Source: Thalassobius sp002708925 (GTDB lineage Bacteria > Pseudomonadota > Alphaproteobacteria > Rhodobacterales > Rhodobacteraceae). Taken from it: 64,000 nt of DNA. The notes under the pieces are model-generated. The model worked only from the letters and a program-made list of their open reading frames with translations, made no database searches and was not told the origin of the DNA. The translations under genes were made by a program, and so were the position numbers. Within the stretch, counting starts at the first letter, position 1, and the number at the start of each line of letters is the position of its first letter. The DNA lies in NCBI RefSeq assembly GCF_049803795.1, contig NZ_JBNAGJ010000006.1, forward strand, positions 115,496-179,495. Reading direction: 5' to 3'. Shown here in pieces: positions 33,886-43,521 of this stretch.

Positions 33886-34632
33886 TCAGAGGCTAGAAAC
33901 AAGATGGCCGCCATCCACGGGCAGCGCGCAGCCGGTCAGATAGGCCGCGCCGGGCGACAGCAGCATCAGCAAAGGCGCGTCAAGGTCTGCAAGCTGCCCA
34001 AGCCGGCGCTGGGGAATGCGCCGAACCAGGGCTTTGCCTGGGTCGGTTTCGAAAAACGCGCGGTTCAGCGGGGTTTCGATATAGCCGGGACAGAGCGCAT
34101 TCACGCGGATACCATAGCGCGCCCATTCAAGCGCCTGTGCCCTGGTCAGTTGCACCAGCGCTGCTTTGGAGGCGCTATAGGCCGAAACCCCGCCAGCCAC
34201 CCGCAGCCCGAGAATCGAAGCGATATTCACGATTGCACCGCCCGAGCCGCGCTTTTTCATGGCGCGCGCGGCCGCTTGCGAGACCAAAAAAACACCTTTG
34301 AGATTGGTATCGAGCACTTGCGTGAATACCTCTTCGGGCATTTCCAGTGCTGTGCCTTCTCCGGCAATTCCGGCGTTGTTGATCACCACGTCCGGGGCGC
34401 GTGACATCGCTGCAAAAGCCGCCGTGACCGATGCCGCATTGGCGACGTCCAGTTCAATGGCCTCGGCGCTTTTGCCTTCGGCGTTCAGCGCGTCGGCCAA
34501 TGCGGTCACCTTGGCTTTGCGTCGCGCGGCCAGGATAACATGGAAACCATTCGCGGCCAGCACCCGCCCGAAATGAGCCCCAAGCCCGCTGGACGCCCCA
34601 GTGATCAGGGCCGGTATCAGATCGTCTGACAT
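33886..34632 (-). CDS. Short-chain dehydrogenase/reductase
   Basis: A 248-residue SDR with TGASSGLG, NNAG, and active-site YSASK. Start at 34632 (after AAAGGCATGTC) is preferred over the longer frame from 34695, which runs into the preceding gene. It lies between the acyl-CoA dehydrogenase (eight bases) and the aldehyde dehydrogenase. It could act on a hydroxy acid or hydroxyacyl-CoA late in the operon's pathway; substrate unknown. Confidence 0.85.
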   Translation of the reverse strand: MSDDLIPALITGASSGLGAHFGRVLAANGFHVILAARRKAKVTALADALNAEGKSAEAIELDVANAASVTAAFAAMSRAPDVVINNAGIAGEGTALEMPEEVFTQVLDTNLKGVFLVSQAAARAMKKRGSGGAIVNIASILGLRVAGGVSAYSASKAALVQLTRAQALEWARYGIRVNALCPGYIETPLNRAFFETDPGKALVRRIPQRRLGQLADLDAPLLMLLSPGAAYLTGCALPVDGGHLVSSL

Positions 34633-34652
34633 GACATGCCTTTCCAAGCCGA

Positions 34653-36101
34653 TCAAAACGGATAGTGCTGGCCGGGGTCTTCGATGGTGATCCACCGCAA
34701 GTCGGTGAACTCATTGATCGCCGCCTTGCCGCCGAAACGCCCATAACCAGAATCCTTTACGCCGCCGAAGGGCATTTGAGGCTCGTCCGATACGGTGGGG
34801 CCGTTGATGTGGCAGATTCCGCTGTGCAGGCGATTGGCTACTGCGATCGCCTGGGTGATGTCCTGGCTGAACACGGCCGCAGCAAGGCCATATGCGGTGT
34901 CATTGGCCACGCGCACGGCTTGCTCGGTGTCGGCCACGCGGATGATCGACTTGACCGGGCCAAAGCTTTCCTCGGTATAGATGCGCATCTGGGGGGTGAC
35001 ATGATCAAGCAGCGTGGCCGAATGCAGCGCGCCTTTGCCCGCGCCGCCCGCCACGCGCCTGGCGCCCTTGGATTCCGCATCGGCCAGAAGCGCCTTCATT
35101 TTCGCGCCGCTTTCAGGGGTGACAAGCGCGCCAAGCACCACATCGCCCGCCGCAGGATCGCCCCATGGCAGCTCTGCCGCCCGTTCTGACAGCCGGGCGA
35201 CGAAGGCATCGGCGATGGCCTCGACAACGATGATCCGTTCGGTTGACATGCAAATCTGGCCCTGGTTCATGAAGGCCCCGAAAATGGCCGCGTTCACCGC
35301 GCCATCCAGGTCGGCATCCTCCAGCACCACCAGAGGGGCCTTGCCGCCCAGTTCCAGCAGCGAGGGTTTGAGGTTTTCGCCGGCAAGACGGCCAATAATG
35401 CGCCCAACGTCAGACGATCCGGTGAAATTGACGTGGCGCACTTCGGGGGCTTCGATCAGCGTGCGCACGATGTCGGGCGCATCGGCGGGATCGTTGGTCA
35501 GCACGTTGATCGCGCCTTCTGGCAGTCCGGCCTCAACCAGACAGTCGCCGATCAGCACATGCGTCTGGGGGCACATTTCGGAGGCCTTCAGGATCGTTGT
35601 ATTCCCGCAGGCCAAGGGCATCGCCACCGCGCGCACGCCCAGAATTACGGGGGCATTCCACGGCGCAATCCCAAGGCAGACCCCGCGCGGGCGCGGCACC
35701 GACATCGCCAGCGTGCCCGGTTTGTTGGCCGGGATCACTTCGCCGTTTATCTGAGTGGTCATTGCCGCGGCTTCGCGCAGAATGCCCGTCGCAAGATGTG
35801 CGTTGAACCCTGCCCAGACGCCGGTGGCGCCGGTTTCGCGCTGCATGGCCTGCACGAAATCGCCCGAGCGGCTTTCCAGAATGTCGGCAGCTTTGCCGAG
35901 GATCGCGCGCCGCTCGGCCGGGCCGGTGGCAGACCAGGCGGGGAAGGCCGCCTGCGCGGCGGCAACAGCGGCCTTTGCGTCCTCGACGCTGCCGGCGGCG
36001 GCGCGTGTTGCCAGCGTCCCGGTGACGGGGTTGCTGCGGTCATATGTGCGGCCATCTTTGGCCGGAATGCGTTTCCCGGCGATCAGCAGTTCGGTGTTCA
36101 T
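34653..36101 (-). CDS. Aldehyde dehydrogenase (vanillin/salicylaldehyde-dehydrogenase-like)
   Basis: A 482-residue NAD(P)-dependent aldehyde dehydrogenase with Glu250 (LLELGGKAP), Cys284 (NQGQICMST) and the coenzyme-entrance IAPWNAPV. The IAPWNAP and ICMSTERI forms are common in benzaldehyde-type and vanillin-type dehydrogenases, but alicyclic or aliphatic aldehydes are also handled by such enzymes. In this operon it would oxidise an aldehyde made from the hydroxy acid or primary alcohol to the carboxylate. Confidence 0.87.
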   Translation of the reverse strand: MNTELLIAGKRIPAKDGRTYDRSNPVTGTLATRAAAGSVEDAKAAVAAAQAAFPAWSATGPAERRAILGKAADILESRSGDFVQAMQRETGATGVWAGFNAHLATGILREAAAMTTQINGEVIPANKPGTLAMSVPRPRGVCLGIAPWNAPVILGVRAVAMPLACGNTTILKASEMCPQTHVLIGDCLVEAGLPEGAINVLTNDPADAPDIVRTLIEAPEVRHVNFTGSSDVGRIIGRLAGENLKPSLLELGGKAPLVVLEDADLDGAVNAAIFGAFMNQGQICMSTERIIVVEAIADAFVARLSERAAELPWGDPAAGDVVLGALVTPESGAKMKALLADAESKGARRVAGGAGKGALHSATLLDHVTPQMRIYTEESFGPVKSIIRVADTEQAVRVANDTAYGLAAAVFSQDITQAIAVANRLHSGICHINGPTVSDEPQMPFGGVKDSGYGRFGGKAAINEFTDLRWITIEDPGQHYPF

Positions 36102-36113
36102 GAAGCCCTCTTC

Positions 36114-36893
36114 TCAATTCAGCCCGTTGGATGTGGCGTCAATGTTGGCGCGCATCCCGCCATCGGTGGCAATATTGGTGCCGCGCAGCCAAACAGACCC
36201 CGGCGACAGTAGGAAGGTCACAACCGGCGCGATGTCCTGTGGGGTGCCGGGCCGGTCCATGATGCGCGTGTCTTCTTCGGCGCGCTCTCCCAGCGTCTCA
36301 AGAAAGTCCTTCAGGATAGGTGTTTCAACCGGGCCGGGGCTGACCGCATTCATGCGGATGCCGCGGGCGCGCCACGTCCAGCGGTTTTCATGTGTCCAGG
36401 CGACAACCGCTTGTTTGGTAAAGAAATAACTGTTCTCCTCCGTGATGCCATTTGCATCGCAGAACGCGGGTACATCGGCATGGGTCAGCCCCTCGGCGGC
36501 CTTGATCTTTGCCACTTCGGCTTCCCATCCGATCCCGGCCAGCGAGGCCAGGTTCACGATTGACGCGCCCTCGGCCAGGCTGTCGATAAGCCCGAGCGTG
36601 AGCCGTTTCAGCGCCACAAGATTGACGGTCACAACGGTTTCTGGCCGCGCGGTGGGCGGAACGCCGGCGATATTCGCCAGGCCATCCGCCTGCACATCCT
36701 TGAGATCCGCAATAAGCGTATCGAGCGCGGCTTCGTCCGTCAGATCCACCTGATGAAACGCATCTACCTTAACCGAGGGCGCATTCCGATCGACGCCGAT
36801 CACTTTGCCGCCGGCGGCAGCCACCTGGCGCGCTGTCTCTTGTCCGATGCCGGAGGACACGCCAGTGACGATGATTGTCTTCCCTTTGAGCAT
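36114..36893 (-). CDS. SDR of the 3-alpha-hydroxysteroid/coniferyl-alcohol dehydrogenase group
   Basis: A 259-residue SDR with TGVSSGIG at the N-terminus, a shortened central segment (LANIAGV), active-site YFFTK, and NAVSPGPVETPIL. The large insertion between the Ser and Tyr (GITEENSYFF region) resembles 3-alpha-hydroxysteroid dehydrogenase/carbonyl reductase of Comamonas and coniferyl-alcohol dehydrogenases. It is 12 bases from the aldehyde dehydrogenase and 12 from the Baeyer-Villiger enzyme. A role in alcohol to ketone or aldehyde oxidation ahead of those enzymes is likely. Confidence 0.83.
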   Translation of the reverse strand: MLKGKTIIVTGVSSGIGQETARQVAAAGGKVIGVDRNAPSVKVDAFHQVDLTDEAALDTLIADLKDVQADGLANIAGVPPTARPETVVTVNLVALKRLTLGLIDSLAEGASIVNLASLAGIGWEAEVAKIKAAEGLTHADVPAFCDANGITEENSYFFTKQAVVAWTHENRWTWRARGIRMNAVSPGPVETPILKDFLETLGERAEEDTRIMDRPGTPQDIAPVVTFLLSPGSVWLRGTNIATDGGMRANIDATSNGLN

Positions 36894-36905
36894 GAAACCT
36901 CTTCC

Positions 36906-38399
36906 TTATTCAGCGGCTGTCGTGGCGGGAGTGCCGGTGTAGCCTTCGGGATGGAACGTGCCGTTCTCGTCGCGGAAGGCATAGGCGAAATCGGGCCAGA
37001 GTACGGTGAGGCGGTCGCTACGCGGATCGCGGTACCAGAACTTGCACCCGCCCTCGACCCACACGGTGCCTTGTGCCCGTGCGTCGATCCCTTCGAGATA
37101 TTCGGCCTCCGCTTCGGGTTTGGCTTCGAGCACATCGAGCCCTTTTTGCTGCATGAAATCGAGCGCCCCAAGGATGTAATCCACCTGTGCTTCGATCATG
37201 AACACCATCGTGTGGTGGCCAAGCCCCGTGTTGGGACCAAGCACCATGAACATATTCGGAAAGCCAGGAATGGCGGTGGAATCATAGGCCTGCATTCCGC
37301 GATCCCACTGATCGACCAGACGCTTGCCCCCCTTGCCGTGCACCAGATGGGCGACGGGCGGTTCGGGCGCTTCGAAGCCGGTGGCGAAGACAAGCACATC
37401 CAGATCGTATGCGTTGCCGCTGACGGCTTTGGCCGTGCCGACATCCACGCTGGCCAGGGCCGAGGTTTCCAAAGTGACGTGATCTTCGTTGAAACTGGGG
37501 TAGTAGGTGTTGGCGATCAGCACACGTTTACAGCCGATTTCATAGTCTGGCGTCAGACCAGCGCGCAGTGTCTCGTTCGGAACCTGATCAGCCAGATGGC
37601 TCAGCGCCATGGTGCGCGCTTCGGCCACTGCCGTGGGCACATTGCGGCGCTGCGCGAACATCGATTCGCCAAACCAGAAGATATCCTCGCGCAGGTTTTC
37701 CATTGTCTCGGGCAGGCGCGCGAAGGTGCGTTTTTCGGCATCGGTATAGGCGCGATCCGGACGTGGGATGATATAGGGTGCCGAGCGTTGAAAGACGACA
37801 AGCTCTTTGGCCAGCTTGGTCAGCTCGGGTACGATCTGAATGGCGGATGCGCCGGATCCCACAATGCCCACGCGCTTGCCTTCAAGACATACCGAATGAT
37901 CCCATTTCGAGGAATGGAAAGCAGCGCCCGTAAACCCGTCCATGCCCGGAATATCAGGCAGAACGGCATCTGCCAGAACGCCCGTTGCGGTGATCAGGAA
38001 CCTGGCCCGCCAGGTGCCCAGGGGCGTTTCGACGGTCCATAGGTTTGTCTGTTCGTCCCAGGATGCCTTTTCCAGATTCGCGCCGAAATGGATATGCGGC
38101 ACCAGCCCCGATTTGCTGGCGCAATCGCGCAGGTAGTCCCAGATTTCACCGCCGGGCGAGAACACGCGCGACCAGTCGGGCTTGGGCATGTAGGAAAAAG
38201 AGTAAAGATGCGAAGGCACATCGCAGGCCACACCGGGATAGGTGTTGTCGCGCCAGGCGCCGCCGACATCCTCTGCGCGTTCAAGGATGACGAAATCGTC
38301 CATCCCGTGCTCTTTCAGCTTCATCGCCATGCCCAGCCCGCCAAAGCCGGCGCCGACGATGATGATAGACGTCTCGTGAATGATGCTGTTGTCGGTCAT
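36906..38399 (-). CDS. Baeyer-Villiger monooxygenase (type I flavoprotein)
   Basis: A 497-residue FAD/NADPH enzyme that inserts oxygen next to a ketone to give an ester or lactone. The diagnostic fingerprint FxGxxxHxxxW[PD] is present as F156-T-G-A-A-F-H162-S-S-K-W166-D167. It is flanked by two Rossmann motifs, VGAGFGGLG (residues 15-23) and VGSGASAIQ (180-188). A GGAGGAGACC ribosome binding site precedes the ATG. It is next to an alpha/beta hydrolase, the usual partner that opens the ester or lactone. Cyclic ketones, steroid or terpenoid ketones, and aryl ketones are all possible substrates. Confidence 0.9.
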   Translation of the reverse strand: MTDNSIIHETSIIIVGAGFGGLGMAMKLKEHGMDDFVILERAEDVGGAWRDNTYPGVACDVPSHLYSFSYMPKPDWSRVFSPGGEIWDYLRDCASKSGLVPHIHFGANLEKASWDEQTNLWTVETPLGTWRARFLITATGVLADAVLPDIPGMDGFTGAAFHSSKWDHSVCLEGKRVGIVGSGASAIQIVPELTKLAKELVVFQRSAPYIIPRPDRAYTDAEKRTFARLPETMENLREDIFWFGESMFAQRRNVPTAVAEARTMALSHLADQVPNETLRAGLTPDYEIGCKRVLIANTYYPSFNEDHVTLETSALASVDVGTAKAVSGNAYDLDVLVFATGFEAPEPPVAHLVHGKGGKRLVDQWDRGMQAYDSTAIPGFPNMFMVLGPNTGLGHHTMVFMIEAQVDYILGALDFMQQKGLDVLEAKPEAEAEYLEGIDARAQGTVWVEGGCKFWYRDPRSDRLTVLWPDFAYAFRDENGTFHPEGYTGTPATTAAE

Positions 38400-38417
38400 C
38401 TTGGTCTCCTCCAGGGC

Positions 38418-39287
38418 TTAGGGTTTGATCGCGGGGATGGTGTCGCCGGCGGCGTATTCGTTGGGGTTCATGTTGAACCGATCGACAAGCCGCGTGACTT
38501 CGGCGGCGCGTTCAAACACCACGGCGTGCCCTGAACCGACCTCGGCATAGCGGGCATCGTCGATCATCCCGAACAGCGCGCGACAGTGGTGCTTGGCGAC
38601 CATCTGGTCATAGGTGCCCGCGATCACCAGAGTCCTGGCCTTGATCTGCGGCACCAGATCCGAGATGTCGATGCGGGCGTTCAGTTCCATCTGAGCATCT
38701 ACAAAGGCATCAAGCGGCATCGCGCCCGCCGTCATCATTTCAATCGTTTTATCGGCCAGGAACGGCGCGCCGAACGCGGCGTAGATCGTGTAATCGTTGA
38801 TTTCGGGCACGCCTGCATTGCGCAGGGCAAACCAGGTGCGATTGAAGAAGGTCATCATCGTATCGGTCTTGGCCCAGCCCGCCAGCAGCACAAGGTTTTC
38901 AACGCTCTTGGGGTTGCGGGCCGCAAGGAACGCAGCGACAACAGCCCCAAGAGAAAAGCCAAGCAGCGTCACTGGCGTGTTGCCGCAGGTCTCTTTCATC
39001 ACGGCCAGCACCTGGGCTTCGATATGCTCCAGCTCCAGTTTTTCGCCCTCGGCGACCGGCATCGCAAGATCGACCGAGATCACCCGATGGCGTACCGCAA
39101 GCATCGGAAAGACGAAGCCAAAGTGCCCCAAAGTAGACCCGGAAGATCCATGGATCAGCACAATCGGCGCGGTGTCCGTATTGGCCTGCCCTGCCTCATG
39201 ATAGGTGACGGAAACGCCGTTTACTTCGATCCGACGCGTTTCCATCCCGACGGCCATGTCTGGCATCGTGGTTTCGGTATCTTTCAT
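38418..39287 (-). CDS. Alpha/beta hydrolase, likely ester or lactone hydrolase
   Basis: A 289-residue hydrolase. The oxyanion HGSSG at residues 46-50, nucleophile Ser112 in GFSLGA and probable catalytic His254 in GSGHAVV are visible; an Asp in AGTYDQMV would complete the triad. It starts after GGGAGAGGAAAACG and ends 18 bases before the Baeyer-Villiger start. Hydrolysis of that enzyme's product is the natural role. The 174 bases upstream (39288-39461) hold no gene that I can support. Confidence 0.85.
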   Translation of the reverse strand: MKDTETTMPDMAVGMETRRIEVNGVSVTYHEAGQANTDTAPIVLIHGSSGSTLGHFGFVFPMLAVRHRVISVDLAMPVAEGEKLELEHIEAQVLAVMKETCGNTPVTLLGFSLGAVVAAFLAARNPKSVENLVLLAGWAKTDTMMTFFNRTWFALRNAGVPEINDYTIYAAFGAPFLADKTIEMMTAGAMPLDAFVDAQMELNARIDISDLVPQIKARTLVIAGTYDQMVAKHHCRALFGMIDDARYAEVGSGHAVVFERAAEVTRLVDRFNMNPNEYAAGDTIPAIKP

Positions 39288-39461
39288 CGTTTTCCTCTCC
39301 CATTTGCGCCGGTCTCTGGCTGGCGCATATGTGTCTGTCCGGGCGCAGATAGGCGCACCGTTCAGAGACTTTCCTGCGTTTCCCGGTCATGCTAGGCGGC
39401 GGCTGATTTCTGCTTTCGCCCCGCAGGCACAATTCTTTTGCATCGGCGGAACATTTGGCGC

Positions 39462-40229
39462 TCAGTAGCCCGTGGCGGTGGCGATAATCTCGCGCCGTTT
39501 CTCTATCGGGGTAGAGTCGAAGTGGTTACAGGCGTCCCTGTCATCTTCGCGCACGAACCAATGGACCTGTCGGTCTTCGGTTGCGGCCAAGACCGTCCGA
39601 GCCACCATCTGAGGCGTCACGTTAATACCCGCCATCCCAACCGATTTTGCCGTGACATCTGCCGCCGAGAGCATGGGCGTATCGACATACCCCACCATCA
39701 CGTCGCACACCCAGATGCCCATTGCTTCGAATTCTACGTTCAGCGCTTCGGTAAGGCCGCGCACGGCGAATTTGCTCGCCGAATAGACAGCCAGATCGGG
39801 CACGCCATAGATCGCAGCGGCCGAGCTCATGGTGATTATGCGGGCTTCATCGGTGGCGCGCAGGAAAGGCAGGGCTTCGTGGATGCAATGGATCACGCCT
39901 TTTACGTTCACATCCACAATTGCATCCAGCCGGTCCGGGTCTGCCTTGGCAAAGGGGTGCATATCGAGCAACCCGGCACAATTGAAAATGGCATGTAGGG
40001 CGCCGCCTTCGGCTGTAAAGCTTTCCAGTGCAGCGCGGATGTCCGTGCGGCTTTGTACGTCGATGCCGTAGGCCCGTGCCGGTGCACCAAGCGCGCGGGC
40101 CAGAGCCTTTACCGCGTTCTCATCGCGATCAGCCAGGCCAACACGCCATCCATTTGCCGCGAAAAGACGGGCGGTTTCAGCCCCAATACCCGAGCCTGCT
40201 CCGGTAATGAAAATTGAACGCTTGTCCAT
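39462..40229 (-). CDS. Short-chain dehydrogenase/reductase
   Basis: A 255-residue SDR with TGAGSGIG, NCAG in place of NNAG, a Ser in TMSSAAAIYG and active-site YSASK. The C-terminal part lacks the usual DGG motif and instead ends with a basic tail, as in the SDR subgroup with retinol-dehydrogenase-like ends. Start at 40229 (after AAAGAGGCC) is preferred to the ATG at 40247. One of five SDRs in this operon; likely an alcohol dehydrogenase for a pathway intermediate. Confidence 0.85.
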   Translation of the reverse strand: MDKRSIFITGAGSGIGAETARLFAANGWRVGLADRDENAVKALARALGAPARAYGIDVQSRTDIRAALESFTAEGGALHAIFNCAGLLDMHPFAKADPDRLDAIVDVNVKGVIHCIHEALPFLRATDEARIITMSSAAAIYGVPDLAVYSASKFAVRGLTEALNVEFEAMGIWVCDVMVGYVDTPMLSAADVTAKSVGMAGINVTPQMVARTVLAATEDRQVHWFVREDDRDACNHFDSTPIEKRREIIATATGY

Positions 40230-40239
40230 TGTGGCCTCT

Positions 40240-40995
40240 TTAATCAACGAATTGGCCGCCAGCGGAATACAGCGTCTGGCCAGTGGTATAGCTGCTGTCG
40301 CTGCTGGCCAGGAACAGACAGGCCTGCGCCTGTTCTTCGGCTGTGCCGGTGCGGTTCATGGGGGTCAGGCTCATTGCCCACTTGTCTTCTTCGGTGCCTT
40401 TTTCGAAATCCCACATGGGGGTTGAGGTGAACCCCGGCGCAAGCGCGTTCACGCGCACTCCGGTTTCGGCAAGTTCCAGCGCCATCACCTTTGTCATCAT
40501 GATGACGCCCGCTTTGGCCATGCAGTAGGGGCCAGATCCGGGGATCGGTATTTTGCCCGCGGTAGAGGCAATGTTCACAATCGTGCCGCCTTCGCCTTGT
40601 TGAACAAGCTGCCTGGCAAGGGCTTGGGCGGAATGCAGAACGCCGATCATGTTGATGTCGATCATCCGGCGGAACGTGTCCATCTTCAGCTCAAGCATCG
40701 GGATGGGATCCAGGCGGATGCCCGCCGCAAAGACGCCCGTATCCACGCGGCCAAACGCTTTGACGGCGCTTGCCACCATCGCGCGGCACGCGTCCTCCGA
40801 GGTGGTATCCACCTTCACTGCCTGCGCGGTGCCACCGGCGGCCTGGATCAACGACAGCGTTTCATTGCAATCGTTCAGATCGGCCAACAGAACCGCCGCG
40901 CCCTTTTTGGCAAAAAGCACGGCAACCGCTCGGCCAATGCCACTGGCTGCGCCCGTTACGATCGCCACTTTGCCGTCAAGCTTTCCAGAACTCAC
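40240..40995 (-). CDS. Short-chain dehydrogenase/reductase, GTG start
   Basis: A 251-residue SDR with TGAASGIG, NIASTAGKIP and active-site YCMAK; the usual NNAG is replaced by FAAG. The start codon is GTG at 40995, preceded by GAGAGGAAAAGCTT. It ends with a classical DGG-like region modified to SAGGQF. It is the first enzyme gene after the transporter genes in the operon (95 bases after the LivF-type stop). By position it could oxidise the imported alcohol to a ketone for the Baeyer-Villiger enzyme. Confidence 0.85.
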   Translation of the reverse strand: MSSGKLDGKVAIVTGAASGIGRAVAVLFAKKGAAVLLADLNDCNETLSLIQAAGGTAQAVKVDTTSEDACRAMVASAVKAFGRVDTGVFAAGIRLDPIPMLELKMDTFRRMIDINMIGVLHSAQALARQLVQQGEGGTIVNIASTAGKIPIPGSGPYCMAKAGVIMMTKVMALELAETGVRVNALAPGFTSTPMWDFEKGTEEDKWAMSLTPMNRTGTAEEQAQACLFLASSDSSYTTGQTLYSAGGQFVD

Positions 40996-41089
40996 AAGCT
41001 TTTCCTCTCAGTTGGATTTTTGCGCCGTCTTGTGGCGCTGTCGTGTTTGTGTGGGGCCCGTCGGGCCGGATGTGATGAACGGCCGGGCG

Positions 41090-41800
41090 CTAGGCCGCGC
41101 TGTCCCCCAGATCGCCGAGATACAGATGATGCAGCCGGTCAGGATCGGAGATCAGCGTCTGGCAATCGCCTTCGTAAACGATTGCGCCGCGGCGCATCAC
41201 ATAGGCCCTGTCGCCGATCTCAAGCGCGAGATTGGCGAATTGCTCTACAAGCACAACGGCAAGGCCCTGATCGGCCAGACGGCGCACGCCCTTCATCAGC
41301 CGGCTGACGACAACGGGCGCAAGACCTGCCGACATCTCGTCGATCAGCACCACGCGCGGACGGCCGACAAGCGCCCGCCCGATCACAACCATCTGTTGCT
41401 CGCCGCCGGATAACATCATGGACAGCACATCCCTGCGGGCCAGAAGCTCGGGGAAAAGCTCATAGACTTCATCGAGGCTGGAATCCTTGTGCAGCCCAAC
41501 CCTGAGATTTTCCTCGGTGGTCATGGTGCCGAAAATCGTGCGCCCCTGCTCCACATGGCCCACACCCGAAAGCGCGCGCTTACCGGCCTTCATTTTCGAC
41601 AGGTCGTTCCCGGCAAGCTTGATCGTGCCGCTGGCCACAGGTGCCACGCCTGAAATACCTTCCAGCAGCGTGGTTTTCCCCGCGCCATTCGCGCCAAGCA
41701 GAACACTGATTTCCCCGGCGCGCGCGATGATGTCCACCTCTTTGACAACGGGTATTCCGACACGTTTGATCACAAGATCGGCGGTTTCCAGAATGTTCAT
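41090..41800 (-). CDS. ABC transporter ATPase, LivF type
   Basis: A 236-residue ATPase with Walker A GANGAGKTTLLEG, signature MLSGGEQQMVVIGRAL, and Walker B VVLIDEMSAGLAP. The start overlaps the stop of the permease-ATPase fusion (ATGA at 41800-41797). With the fusion protein, the LivH-type permease and the binding protein it makes a complete importer for the operon's substrate. Confidence 0.92.
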   Translation of the reverse strand: MNILETADLVIKRVGIPVVKEVDIIARAGEISVLLGANGAGKTTLLEGISGVAPVASGTIKLAGNDLSKMKAGKRALSGVGHVEQGRTIFGTMTTEENLRVGLHKDSSLDEVYELFPELLARRDVLSMMLSGGEQQMVVIGRALVGRPRVVLIDEMSAGLAPVVVSRLMKGVRRLADQGLAVVLVEQFANLALEIGDRAYVMRRGAIVYEGDCQTLISDPDRLHHLYLGDLGDSAA

Positions 41801-43521
41801 TCGGCGGCCTCCTGTTCAAATTCAATGCCCATGTAGGCTTTCTTCACAATGGGCATATCGAGCACCTCTTGCGTGGGACCGGCGGCCAGAACAGTGCCGA
41901 AATCGAGCACGGTGACACCCGAACAGGCCGTGCGCACCAGATCCATGTCGTGCTCGATCAGCAGGACAGACGATCCGAACCGGGCCGGAATTTCGGCGAT
42001 GCGCTTGCCAAGCATCACGGCCTCTGCGTAGCTCTGCCCTGCTGCCGGTTCATCCAGCAGCACGATCGGCGGGCGGGCGGCAACAACGCCCGCGACATCC
42101 AGCAGACGGCGCGCGCCGGAATCCACGGCACTGATCGGCTGATCGGCACAGGGGCATTCCAGCCAATCCAGAACGGCATTGATCTGTGCATCGCTCAGCC
42201 CGCCGCCAGATGCCAAGTGCACATACTGGCCCACGGTCAGGTCAGGCGCCATGCGCGTGGTCTGCCATGTGCGCCGGATCCCCGCTCGTGCCCGCTGCGT
42301 GGCCGAGAAAGCGTTGACGTTTTTCCCCTGGAAAATCACGTCGCCTTCGTAGCTGTGCAAAAAGCCGGTGATCGCGTCCACAAAGGTGGATTTGCCCGCG
42401 CCGTTGGGTCCGATCAGCCCAATCACCTGGCCTTTGGGCACAGTGAGCGAGGCACTGCTAAGGGCAACAACATTGCCATAGCGCACGGTCAGATCGCGCA
42501 CATCCAGCGCGATTTCATGATCCCCTTCCGGGCGGGCCTCAGGCAGGGTGCTGGCAGCGCTACGCGCGGGTTTGGACAGGCGCTTGGGCATGATTTTGCG
42601 GCCCAGACGGCCCAGGGCTTCGCTCATGGTTTCGCCGGTCGAAAGGGCCTGCACCGCGCCAATGCCGAAGACGACGCTGCCCAGATCCTGCGGCAGGCTC
42701 AGCCGGCGCAGAAGCTCTGGGAAGAGTGCGACCAGAATGCCGCCAAGGATCGCCCCCAGCGGGTATTGCGCGCCCACCATGATAGCCACCGCAAACAGCA
42801 CAAGCGATTGCATCATCGAGAAGTTTTCGGACAAAAGCGTGCCCATATAGCCCGCCAGCAACCCACCGGAAACACCGGCGATGAACGAACTGATGGCAAA
42901 GGCGCTTAGCTTGGCGCGCGGCACCGAAACCCCCAACGAGGCCGCAGCGCGTTCGGAATGGCTGATCGCCAGCCAGGACGCCCCCAGCCGCGAACGCGAC
43001 ACGAACTCCAGCGCCACGGCGACAAGGACGTAAATCGCCAGCACGAGGATAAAATACCCCCGGTCGCTGCTGAACTGATCGGGGCGGGCGACCATTTTAA
43101 AGGTGGTCTGGCCCGGATAGGTGATGGTGCCCAGCACAACGCCAAACGCCACGGCAAACCCCAGCGTGACAATCGCCAGGTTGATGCCGCGCAGCCGCAG
43201 CGCGGGCAGGCCGATGATCAGCCCAAAAGGCAGGGCAGCCAGACCGCCGATCACAATCCACACCAGCAATCCCCCCGGAAAGCCGATCAGGTTCAGATAG
43301 CCCACTGTCCAGGCTCCAACGCCGGCAAAGCTCATCTGACAGAGCGAAATCATGCCGGACCGGCCAACCACCAGCCCAAGGCTTTGCAGTGACATGCCGA
43401 TGATAAACACGGCAGTGAGCAGGAAAATCCAGTAATTCGGCAGCATGAACAGGCACAGGGCCCCAACCGCAGAAACGGAACCAACGATTTTCAGAGCAGA
43501 GAGGGTACTAGCGCGCTTCAT
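41797..43521 (-). CDS. Fused ABC transporter permease-ATPase (LivM-LivG fusion)
   Basis: A 574-residue fusion. Residues about 1-320 are a LivM-type permease (LVVGRSGMISLCQMSFAGVG; PLGAILGGILVALFPELLRR). A linker follows, and from about residue 350 there is a LivG-type ATPase with Walker A GPNGAGKSTFVDA and Walker B IVLLDEPAAGQS. The signature region reads AVDSGARRLLDVAGV instead of LSGGQ, so the canonical signature is lost on this side of the ATP dimer. The ATG at 43521 has GAGGAGCCC upstream; the longer frame from 43614 lies inside the LivH-type gene. It overlaps that gene by 14 bases. Confidence 0.9.
   Translation of the reverse strand: MKRASTLSALKIVGSVSAVGALCLFMLPNYWIFLLTAVFIIGMSLQSLGLVVGRSGMISLCQMSFAGVGAWTVGYLNLIGFPGGLLVWIVIGGLAALPFGLIIGLPALRLRGINLAIVTLGFAVAFGVVLGTITYPGQTTFKMVARPDQFSSDRGYFILVLAIYVLVAVALEFVSRSRLGASWLAISHSERAAASLGVSVPRAKLSAFAISSFIAGVSGGLLAGYMGTLLSENFSMMQSLVLFAVAIMVGAQYPLGAILGGILVALFPELLRRLSLPQDLGSVVFGIGAVQALSTGETMSEALGRLGRKIMPKRLSKPARSAASTLPEARPEGDHEIALDVRDLTVRYGNVVALSSASLTVPKGQVIGLIGPNGAGKSTFVDAITGFLHSYEGDVIFQGKNVNAFSATQRARAGIRRTWQTTRMAPDLTVGQYVHLASGGGLSDAQINAVLDWLECPCADQPISAVDSGARRLLDVAGVVAARPPIVLLDEPAAGQSYAEAVMLGKRIAEIPARFGSSVLLIEHDMDLVRTACSGVTVLDFGTVLAAGPTQEVLDMPIVKKAYMGIEFEQEAAE

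Noticed and set aside
36753..38042. Long plus-strand frame opposite the Baeyer-Villiger gene
   Set aside because: No recognisable motifs; the minus strand carries the complete Baeyer-Villiger fingerprint and a good ribosome binding site. Plus-strand frames over 30203-36429 are shadows of the long minus-strand operon in the same way.
41055..41067. Palindrome GGCCCGTCGGGCC between the LivF-type and SDR genes
   Set aside because: Short, with too tight a loop, and typical of chance in GC-rich sequence; not listed as a terminator.
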